The notes under the pieces: generated by a model
Seen by the model: only the letters and a program-made list of their open reading frames with translations
Databases searched by the model: none
Told to the model about the DNA's origin: nothing
Assembly: GCF_017562075.2 (NCBI RefSeq)
Contig: NC_054085.1
Span: forward strand, 3,996,566 to 4,060,565
Source of the DNA: Anopheles merus
Taxonomy: Eukaryota; Arthropoda; Insecta; Diptera; Culicidae
Direction: 5' to 3'
Length of the DNA stretch: 64,000 bases
In this document: positions 21,934 to 34,400 of the stretch, one piece after another
How positions within the stretch are numbered: position 1 is the first letter of the stretch
How the letters are laid out: every line of letters starts with the position of its first letter
Translations under genes and position numbers: made by a program

Positions 21934-24095
21934 GCGTAATTGCTAAGAGAGATTCCGTATTCTAAACTTCCTCTTATTAGGGATCGATGTAGCTGGATGG
22001 TCTTTTCTGGATTGATCTGTTTTGTTCTATTGCATACTGCTTTAATGAAATTTAGTTTTTGTTGTACTATTTGAGTTTGCTTGTCGATGTGTGTGTGGAA
22101 TTTAAGGTTGTTGTCAATATCTATGCCTAAAAATCGGTGGAAGTTTACTTGTTGAATGCAGGTGTCTTCTAGTTGTATGTTTTTTCTTGTTGTGTTGTTG
22201 GGAAATTGCATTATTTTGGTTTTTTCTTTGTTTATTTTTAGATTGAGGCTATTGAGTGTTTCATGCAGTTTATTTAGAGTGCTTTGGAGTTTTGCTATTG
22301 TTGTTGAGGCAGTGATTCCACTTTCTATGATAGCAAAATCGTCTGCATATTGTATAAGTTTCGTTTTGTTGTGATTCAAACTGTGGCAGTCGCTTGTATA
22401 TATGTTGAATAGTATAGGTGAAAGGACGTCACCTTGCGGAAGTCCCATGGATATTCTCCTACTAATCTTTTTACCTTCGGCTGTGATTTCGACCGATCTG
22501 TTATTTAGGAATCCTACAATCCATCTAGTATCTTCTTTGGATACCATCTTCCTGGTGAGGATCTTTTCAAGGATGTCAACTTTCATACTGTTGTAGACAT
22601 TTTTTACATCAATAAAAATCACTCCAGTGTGCTTTTTTTCTCAAGTTGTGCTTGATTGTGTTAACAATCCAATCAACAGCGGATGTTGTGGCGCAATTTT
22701 TCCTATATCCAAATGTTGTGTTGGGCAATAGGTCATATTTTTCGAAAACGTAGCTTAGGTTGTGTAGTATGGCTGTGTTTGCTACTTTTGTTATGGTTGG
22801 GAGTAAGGCTATGGGTCTGTAGTTTTCGGCTAGGGTATGGTCTTTTCCAGGTTTACCAATGGCAATTATTATTTTTTTTCAGTTTTTTTTTCTTTCTATT
22901 TTTCCTATTTGGTACATTCTGTTGATGTCGTTTATGATTGCAGATGAGCTCTTGTTGTTTAGGATGTTTAATGTGTTATAAGATATTTTGTCTATACCCG
23001 GGGATGAATTTCTTTTGGGTTTGAGTATGTTGTCCCATTTATTTTTATCCAGTAGGACTTTGACGCTGATGTGACGGGTTTGTATTGTATTTTTTTGTTT
23101 TGTTGGTCCAAAGTGTATGTTTAGAAAAATCGTTTGCGATTGTTTTGTCTTTTTCTACAATTTTATTTTCTGGGTTTCACATTGAAACATCCCATAAGGT
23201 CCCATAGATCCTCCATCCTTGTTTGCATATTGATTTGTTCCAATCTCTCTTCTATTCTCTTTGTTTTGGCGAGGTTTCTTAAGTATCGGAATTTGGCTGA
23301 ATCTTTTTTATATTCTATTTGATTTGTTTTTGTTTTGTTCTGGTTGAAACTTTTCCGGGGCTCACACTTTTTTCCCACGCCATGTTAACTTCTTCTGACC
23401 ACCATGATTTTGGTTCTAAGGTGGTTTTACTTCTATTTCTTAAGATTATCTTATTAATATTTTTGGTAATGCTGTTTATGTCCGTATTTTCATTGCCCGG
23501 TGGTAGAGTGATTTCCTTATCTATTTTTGTCCTATTATATATGTATCTTTGGTACGGAGAGGATTTAATTGTGTTAATCTGTGTATAGATTACTCTGTGT
23601 CCACTGTGGCCAATATGTATGTCCGATACAGTTCTTTTTATATTGGGGGCAACTGTTATTGTTGCGATTGTCAGATCGATGGCCGTGTTTTTTTTTTTTT
23701 GGGGTCAGGGTTCATAAAAGCATGTTCTTTGTTATGTATCACAGTGAAATAAGTATAATTTATCATTTTTTGTAGATTTTTACCTTTCCCATCATTGTAG
23801 TGATTGCCCCACTCCCCATGATGTGCGATAAAATCGTTTCGAATTCTGCACATGGTGTTGTAGATTTGACATACACAGATGCTATTACCAATCCCGTTTG
23901 TACAGCGTGGACAGCTGTTGCTTGTACATAGGGGTTAATTGGTATTAGTGGGATTTTTTTTTGTGTTGAGACCGTTACGGATTAGTATTGCCACGCCTCC
24001 GTAGCCATCCTCTCTGTTATCGGGGATCACTTGGTAGTGCTGGATTTTTAGTGTGTCGGATAAGTTATCATCCAACCATGTCTCTTGGAGACATG
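20759..24095 (-). pseudogene. LINE ORF2: endonuclease, reverse transcriptase, RNase H (copy C)
   Basis: Nicks target DNA and copies the element RNA onto it. Endonuclease remnant CLQETWLDDN and DGYGGVAILIRNG (24095-23950). Upstream RT motif NYRPIALLPT (near 22810), then FIDVKNVYNSM, GLPQGDVLSPILFN and the catalytic YADDFAI (near 22340). RNase H IYTDGSKTENL (near 21470) and IQWIPSHVGINGNKKAD (near 21210). C-terminal CNTCHEP...H...C (near 20870). A run of 40 T on the plus strand (21893-21932) puts a poly-Lys tract in the middle of the RT. Several frame changes; not functional as written. Confidence 0.88.
21893..21932. repeat. Poly-T run inside the LINE RT (40 T)
   Basis: Forty T here against twenty-three in copy D (29268-29290). 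On the coding strand it is poly-A, read as lysines. The true length is uncertain. Confidence 0.9.
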
Positions 24096-26684
24096 CTACA
24101 GACAACTTTTTTGCGACAATCGCAAAAACTTCTGCAATTTTCGCAAGAATTTCTGCGATTTTCGCAAAAACTTCGGCGATTTTCGCAAAAACTTCGGCGA
24201 TTTTCGCAAAAACCTCTGCGATTTTCGCAACAACCTCTGCGATTTACACAAAAACTTCTGCGATTTTTGCAAAAACTTTTGCGATTTTCGCAAAAACTTT
24301 TGCGATTTACGCAAAAAGATTTGCGATTTTCGCAAAAACTTCTGCGTTTTTCGCAAAAACTTCTGCGTTTTTCGCAAAAACTTCTGCGTTTTTCGCAAAA
24401 ACTTCTGCGTTTTGCGCAGTAAAATTTGCATTCTTCGCAAAAACTTCTGCAATTTCCGCTAGAACTTCTGCGATTTTCGCAAAAACTACTGCGATTTTTG
24501 CAAAAAAATTGTGATTTTCGCCAAAAAGTTGTGCGATTTTCGCAAAAACTTCTACAATTTTCGCAAAAACTTCTGCGATCTGCGCAAAAACTTCTGCGAT
24601 TTTCGAAAAAAATTCTTCGATTTTCGCAAAAAGATTGTGATTTTCGCAAAAAGATTGTGATTTTCGCAAAAACTTCTGCGATTACCGCAAAAACTTCTGC
24701 GATTTTCGCAAAAACTTCTGCGATGTTGGCAAAAACTTCTACGATTTTCGCAAAAACTTCTGCGTTTTTCGCAAGAACTTCTGCGATTTTATCAAAAAGA
24801 TCGTGATTTCCGCTAGAACTTCTGCGATTTTTGCAAAAATTTCCACGATCTTCGCAAAAAAATTTGAGTTTTGCGCAAAAAGATTTGCTATTTTCGCAAA
24901 AACTTCTGTGATTTTCGCTACAAATTTTGCGAGTTTCACAAAAAATTCTGCAATTTTCGCAAGAATTTCTGCAATTTTCGAAAGAATTTCTGCGATTTTC
25001 GCAAGAACTTCTGCGATTTTTGCAGAAACTTCGGCGATTTTAACAAAAAGGTTTACGAATTTCGCATAAACTTCTACGATTTTTGCAAAAAGTTCCGCGA
25101 TTTTCGCAAGAACATCTGCAATTTTCGCAAAAACTTCTGCGATTTTCGCAAAAACTTCTGCAATTTTTGGCAAAAAAGTTTTGCAATTTTCGCAAAATTT
25201 TCTGTGCTTTTCGCCAAATGGTTTGCAAAAACTTCTGCAATTTTCGCAAAAACTTCTGCGATTTTCGCAAAAACTTCTGCGAATTTCGAAAAAAGTTTTG
25301 CGATTTTCGCAAAAAGGTTTGCGATTTTCGCAAGAACTTCTGCGATTTTTGCAAAAACTTCTGCGGTTTTCGCAAAAACTTCTGCGATTTTCGTTAAAAC
25401 TTCTGCGATTTTTGCAAAAAGCGTTGCAATTTTTGCAAAAAGATTGTGATTTTCGCTAAAACTTCTGCGATTTTCGCAAAAAGGTTTGCGATTTTTGCAA
25501 AATCTTCTGCGATTTTGGCAAAAACTTCTCAGATATTTCGCAAAAAGGTTTGGGCATTTTTGCAAAAACTTGTGCGATTTTCGCAAAAAGTTTTGCTATT
25601 TTAGCAAAAACTTCTGCGATATTCGAAAAACTTCTACGATCTTAACAAAAAATTTTGCGTTTTTCGCAAAAACTTCTGCGATGTTTGCAAGAATTTCTGC
25701 GATTTTCGCAAAAACTTCTGCGATTTTAACTAAAAGGATTGCGATTTTCGCATAAACTTCTACGATTTTCGCAAAAACTTCTGCGTTTTTCGCAAGAACT
25801 TCTGCGATTTTTTCAAAAAGATTGTGATTTTCGCAAAAACTTCTGCGATTTTCGCAAAAACTTCTGCGATTTTTGCAAAAAGATTTGCGTTTTTCGCAAA
25901 AAGTTCTGCGATTTTCGCAAAAACTTCTGCGATTTTTGCAAGAAGTTCTGTGATTTTCGCAAAAACTTCTGGGATGTCCGCAAAAACTTTTGCTTTTTTT
26001 TCAAAAACTTCTACGATTTGCGCAAGAACTTCTGCGATTTCAGAAAACATTTCAGCGATTTTCACAAAACTTCTGCGATTTTCGAAAAAAACTTCTGCAA
26101 TTTTCACAAAAACTTCTGCGATTTTCGCAAAAACTTCTGCTATTTTCGCAAAAACTTCTGCGATTACCGCAAAAACTACTGCGATTTTCGCAAAAACTTC
26201 TGCGATTTACGCACAAAACTTCTGCGATTTTCGCAAAAAGTTCTGCGGTTTTCGCAAAAACTTCTGCGATTTTAACAAAAAGGTTTGCGATTTTCGCATA
26301 AACTTCTACGATTTTCGCAAAAACTTCTGCGTTTTTCGCAAGAACTTCTGCGATTTTTTCAAAAAGATTGTGATTTTCGCAAAAACTTCTGCAATTTTCG
26401 CAAAATTTTGCGTTTTTGCGATTTCATTTTTCGCAAAAAGTTCTACAATTTTCGCAAAAACTTCTGCGATTTGCGCAAAAACTTCTGCAATTTTCGCAAA
26501 AACTTCTGCGATTTTTGCAAAAAAAAAACTTCTGAGATTTTTGCAAGAACTTCTACGATTTTCGAAAAAACTTATGCGATTTTTGCAAAAAGATTTGCGT
26601 TTTTCGCAAAAAGTTCTGCGATTTTCGCAAAAACTTCTGCGATTTTTGCAAGAAGTTCTGCGATTTTCGCAAAAACTTCTGCTG
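24096..26684. repeat. 21-bp satellite array, first block
   Basis: About 120 units with core TTCTGCGATTTTCGCAAAA plus AC, 21 bp each. Common variants are TTTGC for TTCGC, AGATTGTG and GGTTTGCG. Because 21 is a multiple of three and the unit has no stop in any of six frames, every frame is open for long stretches: TSAIFAK, LLRFSQK and NFCDFRK on the plus strand; FAKIAEV, RRSFCEN and SQKFLRK on the minus. The long ORFs here are products of the repeat, not genes. Confidence 0.95.
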
Positions 26685-27062
26685 AAGCTGAATAGAGGAA
26701 AAATAGTTTAAAAAGGTCGTAAGATAGGAATCAGCTCTTTTCAAAAACCAACCATGAAAAACACAAGTTTTTTAGCACGTAATGCTTAAAATTTTCATTT
26801 TCTGTAAGAAACTTACTCCGCCTTCGTTTTAATTCCCAACAATTATTGTTGATGCTGTTAACTGATACGCAATAATGCAATGTTGTGAGCGATAATTATT
26901 AAGTTTTATTCGCTGTCTTGACGATTTTAGTATAGGACTACCCTATATAGTAAGAGCAATTGTATTAAATCTTCATCAAAAACTGCAATAGCATGAGGAA
27001 TTGATTTTCATCCCGGCGTTTGTATGGCCGTTGCCCACTGTGGAATGGTGTCGTGGAGCGAG

Positions 27063-27236
27063 GTTGGAATGGTGGTGGTACGGGCGGTGGTGTTGGTGGT
27101 GGTATGGGCGGTGGTGTTGGCGGTGGTTCGGACGGTGGTGTTGGCGGTGTTGTTGGCGGTGGTGTTGGCGGTGGTGTTGGCGGTGGTGTTGGCGGTGTTG
27201 TTGGCGGTGGTGTGGCGGTGGTGTTGGCGGTGCGGT
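27063..27236. repeat. G/T-rich minisatellite, 12-bp unit (copy D)
   Basis: Same array as 19687-19862 with a different internal arrangement of units and one missing T (GGTGGTGTGGCGG). It differs in length and phase from copy C. Confidence 0.88.
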
Positions 27237-27773
27237 GACCCATAACTATCCGAACACTGGCTCCCAGTGGCCAGTTCAAGGGACTGTTCAAATTGGCTTG
27301 AACATCACTCAATACAGTGCCGATAGCCATGGCGAGGAAACGGGAGACTTGGCCAATCGGAAGGAAAGACCGATGCTCTGGTCGTTCTGCAAGCTTTTCT
27401 CGCTTTACCAGCTTGACATCTGCATTATCGCAATGAAACAAAAGAGTGATAATAATGGCACGAGAAGCTGTCGCTCTCATCGCTCTCTTGCCATGCGCTA
27501 CGAGCTCACTCAAAAACTGTGACGTCAGGCCGGCGGTCAAAGTGATAAAGGGGGTGTCGTCATATAGAACATTTGGCCATCAAGGCTTTAGAAAAAGGCA
27601 CAAAACCAGGATCGACGGCAGATGTCAAATGCGACGAGTGTTGCTGGTATATAGGTATAATAAATGAATGGTTTACATTTCATAAAAAAATGTTTAGCAC
27701 TTAAAACTTGTATTTTATAACCACACTTCATAAATCGCCATTTTCCACATTATATTGCGGCTGCTGCCAGTAA

Positions 27774-30700
27774 AACTTCTTCTTTTTCTTCTTCTCTGCT
27801 GTGGGAGGTTATTACTCGGTTCGGTATATGAATCCAGCTTCCTGGACCTTCACTATACTGTTCCGCGTATGGAATGGGTTTTTCCAACCTCAATTTACAT
27901 AGGACCGGCTACTTGGGCCATATATCCTTTTTCTTTGGTATTTTTGTTTTGTCTCTTTGTATATTATGAATGAGGATTCGGAGCTTGCAGTTCCCCAAGT
28001 TTGACAGATTGAATGTCAAAGACAGTACGATCTGAACAAACCAAAACTAGAAGTATCCGAATATTGGTTTTTGTTTTTTTAAAGGATATTCTGTTTTTCT
28101 TAACGAAATCTATGACTAGAATTAGGGTTTTTTTTAATCTTTTCTTTTCCATGCTGCGATGAAGTTGGATTCATTTATCTTTTTAATCATATATCTTTCT
28201 GCAGAGTATTTCTGGCACTGGAATACTTTGTGTGTTCCGGTGTCTGGTTCGTGACATGTGTTGCATGTGCCGTTGTCTGTTAACTTCATTTTATGTAGCC
28301 AAAAGTTTCTGTTGTCGTTCCCGGTGATAAGCTTGTTTAGTATTTTTATATCTTTTGGCGGGATTTTTAGCTTGTAGTGCCACATTTTTTTGTTTAGGGT
28401 GGTTTGGTACCTATAGAATTTTTTCCCTTTTGTTGTGCACATTGCTGTATACCAACGGTTTGCTTCGGTTTGGGTTTTTATTTGGAAAAACGATATGGCG
28501 TCACTTACTCTAATTTTGTTCTTTATCATAGATTGTTGTTTTGTACCCTCCTTGGCTAGCTTGTCGGCTTTTTTGTTTCCATTTATTCCCACATGACTAG
28601 GGATCCATTGGATTTTACACTGGGTTAATTCTAGGTTGAATAGTATTCTATTGATGATTTCATCTACATATAATTCGTCTCTTACCGTCTCTAAAATCAT
28701 ACATGACGCTTTGCTATCTGTGTAGAGTGAGCAGAGTTTTAGCTTTTTCTTTGTTGCTATTTGTAACGCTGTTTATTTGTACTCGGGTTTATTTCTATGT
28801 ATATACCTATACCACACAGGTTTTCTGTTTTGCTGCCATCCGTGTATATTTTTATGCCCTGATGTTTGTTTATAATCTCTAGGCTTTCTTGTCTTAAAAT
28901 TGTTGCGTCTTGTTTTTGTTGTTGTAGTTGATGGAAGGGATGGTAGGGTTGATGTTAGTTTGAAATGGACTATTTTTTGAGTTATTAAATTCATATCGGA
29001 CTATTTTATCGTATATGTTTCTGTTTGTGATGTATATTTTTTCTTGAGCAGTGAATCTTCCGAGTGGCGTGTTTTGCTGGTTTGTTAGAGATTTTGTGTT
29101 GAAGGTTGTATGTGGTATTGCTTTGGCGAGTTGCTTTTCGATTAAAAACGTGGTTCTTATGTGGAATGGGGTTTCTGCCGCTATTGCGTGGAGTGTGTTC
29201 AGGGGGGTGGTCTTTGAGCAGCCGGTGACTTTTCTGAGCGATTGGTTTAGTATTGTGTTAAGTTTGCTTTTTTTTTTTTTTTTTTTTTTTGGCGTAATTG
29301 CTAAGAGAGATTCCGTATTCTAAACTTCCTCTTATTAGGGATCGATGTAGCTGGATGGTCTTTTCTGGATTGATCTGTTTTGTTCTATTGCATACTGCTT
29401 TAATGAAATTTAGTTTTTGTTGTACTATTTGAGTTTGCTTGTCGATGTGTGTGTGGAATTTAAGGTTGTTGTCAATATCTATGCCTAAAAATCGGTGGAA
29501 GTTTACTTGTTGAATGCAGGTGTCTTCTAGTTGTATGTTTTTTCTTGTTGTGTTGTTGGGAAATTGCATTATTTTGGTTTTTTCTTTGTTTATTTTTAGA
29601 TTGAGGCTATTGAGTGTTTCATGCAGTTTATTTAGAGTGCTTGGAGTTTTGCTATGTTGTTGAGGCAGTGATTCCACTTTCTATGATAGCAAAATCGTCT
29701 GCATATTGTATAAGTTTCGTTTTGTTGTGATTCAAACTGTGGCAGTCGCTTGTATATATGTTGAATAGTATAGGTGAAAGGACGTCACCTTGCGGAAGTC
29801 CCATGGATATTCTCCTACTAATCTTTTTACCTTCGGCTGTGATTTCGACCGATCTGTTATTTAGGAATCCTACAATCCATCTAGTATCTTCTTTGGATAC
29901 CATCTTCCTGGTGAGGATCTTTTCAAGGATGTCAACTTTCATACTGTTGTAGACATTTTTTACATCAATAAAAATCACTCCAGTGTGCTTTTTTTCTCAA
30001 GTTGTGCTTGATTGTGTTAACAATCCAATCAACAGCGGATGTTGTGGCGCAATTTTTCCTATATCCAAATGTTGTGTTGGGCAATAGGTCATATTTTTCG
30101 AAAACGTAGCTTAGGTTGTGTAGTATGGCTGTGTTTGCTACTTTTGTTATGGTTGGGAGTAAGGCTATGGGTCTGTAGTTTTCGGCTAGGGTATGGTCTT
30201 TTCCAGGTTTACCAATGGCAATTATTATTATTTTTTTCAGTTTTTTTTTCTTTCTATTTTTCCTATTTGGTACATTCTGTTGATGTCGTTTATGATTGCA
30301 GATGAGCTCTTGTTGTTTAGGATGTTTAATGTGTTATAAGATATTTGTCTATACCGGGGATGAATTCTTTTGGGTTTGAGTATGTTGTCCCATTTATTTT
30401 TATCCAGTAGGACTTTGACGCTGATGTGACGGGTTTGTATTGTATTTTTTTGTTTTGTTGGTCCAAAGTGTATGTTTAGAAAAATCGTTTGCGATTGTTT
30501 TGTCTTTTTCTACAATTTTATTTTCTGGGTTTCACATTGAAACATCCCATAAGGTCCCATAGATCCTCCATCCTTGTTTGCATATTGATTTGTTCCAATC
30601 TCTCTTCTATTCTCTTTGTTTTGGCGAGGTTTCTTAAGTATCGGAATTTGGCTGAATCTTTTTATTATATTTGTTGATTGTTTTTGTTTTGTTCTGGTTG

Positions 30701-31455
30701 AAACTTTTCCGGGGCTCACACTTTTTCCCACGCCATGTAACTTCTTCTGACCACCATGATTTTGGTTCTAAGGTGGTTTTACTTCTATTCTTAAGATATC
30801 TTATTAAATTTTTGGTAATGCTGTTTATGTCCGTATTTCATTGCCCGGTGGTAGAGTGATTTCCTTATCTATTTTTGTCCTATTATATATGTATCTTTGG
30901 TACGGAGAGGATTTAATTGTGTTAATCTGTGTATAGATTACTCTGTGTCCACTGTGGCCAATATGTATGTCCGATACAGTTCTTTTATATTGGGGGCAAC
31001 TGTTATTGTTGCGATTGTCAGATCGATGGCCGTGTTTTTTTTTTTTTTTTGGGGTCAGGGTTCATAAAAGCATGTTCTTTGTTATGTATCACAGTGAAAT
31101 AAGTATAATTTATCATTTTTTGTAGATTTTTACCTTTCCCATCATTGTAGTGATTGCCCCACTCCCCATGATGTGCGATAAAATCGTTTCGAATTCTGCA
31201 CATGGTGTTGTAGATTTGACATACACAGATGCTATTACCAATCCCGTTTGTACAGCGTGGACAGCTGTTGCTTGTACATAGGGGTTAATTGGTATTAGTG
31301 GGATTTTTTTTTTGTGTTGAGACCGTTACGGATTAGTATTGCCACGCCTCCGTAGCCATCCTCTCTGTTATCGGGGATCACTTGGTAGTGCTGATTTTTA
31401 GTGTGTCGGATAAGTTATCATCCAACCATGTCTCTTGGAGACATGCTACAGAACA
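27774..31455 (-). mobile_element. I-clade LINE, 5'-truncated, copy D
   Basis: Duplicate of 20400-24095, same 3' tail and same 5' break against the satellite. RT and RNase H motifs are the same (YADD near 29695, SHVGINGNKKAD near 28590). More single-base losses in the 5' half (30300-31450) and a shorter T run. Confidence 0.86.
28134..31455 (-). pseudogene. LINE ORF2, copy D
   Basis: Same domain order as copy C: endonuclease remnant, RT, RNase H, Cys/His end. RNase H with the C-terminal domain is open for 188 codons (28134-28700), differing from copy C by a single Asn to Asp change. The RT is split by losses near 29645-29660 and by the T run at 29268-29290. Confidence 0.85.
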
Positions 31456-34400
31456 ACTTTTTTGCGACAATCGCAAAAACTTCTGCAATTTTCGCAAGAA
31501 TTTCTGCGATTTTCGCAAAACTTCGGCGATTTTCGCAAAAACTTCGGCGATTTTCGCAAAAACCTCTGCGATTTTCGCAACAACCTCTGCGATTTACACA
31601 AAAACTTCTGCGATTTTTGCAAAAAACTTTTGCGATTTTCGCAAAAACTTTTGCGATTTACGCAAAAAGATTTGCGATTTTCGCAAAAACTTCTGCGTTT
31701 TTCGCAAAAACTTCTGCGTTTTTCGCAAAAACTTCTGCGATTTGCGCAGTAAAATTTGCATTCTTCGCAAAAACTCTGCAATTTCCGCTAGAATCTGCGA
31801 TTTTCGACAAAAACTACTGCGATTTTTGCAAAAAAATTGTGATTTTCGCCAAAAAGTTGTGCGATTTTCGCAAAAACTTCTACAATTTTCGCAAAAACTT
31901 CTGCGATCTGCGCAAAAATTCTGCGATTTCGAAAAAATTCTTCGATTTTCGCAAAAAGATTGTGATTTTCGCAAAAAGATTGTGATTTTCGCAAAAACTT
32001 CTGCGATTACCGCAAAAACTTCTGCGATTTTCGCAAAAACTTCTGCGATGTTGGCAAAAACTTCTACGATTTTCGCAAAAACTTCTGCGTTTTTCGCAAG
32101 AACGTCTGCGATTTTATCAAAAAGATCGTGATTTCCGCCAGAACTTCTGCGATTTTTGCAAAAATTTCCACGATCTTCGCAAAAAAATTTGAGTTTGCGC
32201 AAAAGATTTGCTATTTTCGCAAAAAATTCTGTGATTTTCGCTACAAATTGCGAGTTTCACAAAAAATTCTGCAATTTTCGCAAGAATTTCTGCAATTTTT
32301 CGAAAGAATTTCTGCGATTTTCGCAAGAACTTCTGCGATTTTTGCAGAAACTTCGGCGATTTTACAAAAAGGTTTACGAATTTCGCATAAAACTTCTACG
32401 ATTTTTGCAAAAGTTCCGCGATTTCGCAAGAACATCTGCAATTTTCGCAAAAACTTCTGCGATTTTCGCAAAACTTCTGCAATTTTGGCAAAAAAGTTTT
32501 GCAATTTTCGCAAATTTTCTGTGCTTTTCGCCAAATGGTTTGCAAAAACTTCTGCAATTTTCGCAAAAACTTCTGCGATTTTCGCAAAAACTTCTGCGAT
32601 TTCGAAAAAGTTTTGCGATTTTCGCAAAAAGGTTTGCGATTTCGCAAGAACTTCTGCGATTTTTGCAAAACTTCTGCGTTTTTCGCAAAAACTTCTGCGA
32701 TTTTCGTTAAAACTTCTGCGATTTTTGCAAAAAGCGTTGCAATTTTTGCAAAAAGATTGTGATTTTCGCTAAAACTTCTGCGATTTTCGCAAAAAGGTTT
32801 GCGATTTTTGCAAAATCTTCTGCGATTTTGGCAAAAACTTCTCAGATATTTCGCAAAAAGGTTTGGGCATTTTTGCAAAAACTTGTGCGATTTTCGCAAA
32901 AAGTTTTGCTATTTTAGCAAAAACTTCTGCGATATTCGAAAAACTTCTACGATCTTAACAAAAAATTTTGCGTTTTCGCAAAAACTTCTGCGATGTTTTG
33001 CAAGAATTTCTGCGATTTTCGCAAAAACTTCTGCGATTTTAACCTAAAGGATTGCGATTTTCGCATAAACTTCTACGATTTTCGCAAAAACTTCTGCGTT
33101 TTTCGCAAGAACTTCTGCGATTTTTCAAAAAGATTGTGATTTTCGCAAAAACTTCTGCGATTTCGCAAAAACTTCTGCGATTTTGGCAAAAAGATTGCGT
33201 TTTTCGCAAAAAGTTCTGCGATTTTCGCAAAAACTTCTGCGATTTTTGCAAGAAGTTCTGTGATTTTCGCAAAAACTTCTGGGATGTCCGCAAAAACTTT
33301 TGCTTTTTTTTTCAAAAACTTCTACGATTTGCGCAAGAACTTTTGCGATTTCAGAAAACATTTCAGCGATTTTCACAAAACTTCTGCGATTTTCGAAAAA
33401 AACTTCTGCAATTTCACAAAAACTTCTGCGATTTTGCAAAAAACTTCTGCTATTTCGCAAAAACTTCTGCGATTACCGCAAAAACTACTACTGATTTTCG
33501 CAAAAACTTCTGCGATTTACGCACAAAACTTCTGCGATTTCGCAAAAAGTTCTGCGGGTTTCGCAAAAACTTCTGCGATTTTAACAAAAGGTTTGCGATT
33601 TTCGCATCTTCTACGATTTTCGCAAAAACTTCTGCGTTTTTCGCAAGAACTTCTGCGATTTTTTCAAAAAGATTGTGATTTTCGCAAAAATCTGCAATTT
33701 TCGCAAAATTTTGCGTTTTTGCGATTTCATTTTTCGCAAAAGTTCTACAATTTTTCGCAAAAACTTCTGCGATTTGCGCAAAAACTTCTGCAATTTTCGC
33801 AAAAACTTCTGCGATTTTTGCAAAAAAAAACTTCTGAGATTTTTGCAAGAACTTCTACGATTTTCGAAAAAACTTATGCGATTATTGCAAAAAGATTTGC
33901 GTTTTTCGCAAAAAGTTCTGCGATTTTCGCAAGAACTTCTGCGATTTTTGCAAGAAGTTCTGTGATTTTCGCAAAAACTTCTGCGACTTTAGCAAAAAGT
34001 TCTGCGATTTTCGAAAAATCTTATGCGATTTTCGCAAAAACTTCTGCAATTTTCGCAAAAACTTCTGCGATTTGCGCAAAAACTTCTGCGATTTTCGCAA
34101 AAACTTCTGCGATTTTTGCAAAAAAAACTTCTGGGATTTTTGCAAGAACTTCTACGATTTTCGCAAAAACTTCTGCGATTTTCGCAAAAACTTCTGCGAT
34201 TTTCGCAAGAATTTCTTCGATTTTAGCAAAATCTTCTGCGATTTTCGCAAAAACTTCTGCGATTTTCGCAAAAACTTTTTCGGTTTTCGTAATAACTTCT
34301 GCGATTTTTGTAAAAACTTCTGCAATTTTTGTAAAAACTTTTGGGTTTTTCGCCAAATTCTCTGCGATTTTTGCAAAAACTTTGGTCGATTTTCGCAAAA

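Larger units (their letters stand above)
20400..24095 (-). mobile_element. I-clade non-LTR retrotransposon (LINE), 5'-truncated, copy C
   Basis: Minus-strand LINE. The A-rich 3' tail (complement of CTTCTTCTTTTTCTTCTTCT) is at 20400-20420, then a 3' UTR to 20758, then ORF2 reading leftward from 24095: endonuclease, reverse transcriptase, RNase H and a Cys/His C-terminal motif. RNase H after the RT is the mark of the I group. The 5' part of the endonuclease and any ORF1 are missing: the sequence stops within 20 bases of the 21-bp satellite. Confidence 0.88.
19324..26684. repeat. 7361-bp tandem duplication, copy C
   Basis: Everything from AAGCTGAATAGAGG (19324) through the 21-bp satellite to 26684 is repeated from 26685 in the same orientation. 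The right junction falls inside the satellite, where a unit runs straight into AAGCTGAATAG. Copy C is the more complete reading. Confidence 0.92.
26685..34045. repeat. 7.36-kb tandem duplication, copy D
   Basis: Second copy of 19324-26684. It is close to identical up to about 30.3 kb, then shows many single-base losses through the LINE 5' part and the satellite to about 33.8 kb. The right boundary is blurred because the satellite continues. Confidence 0.85.
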
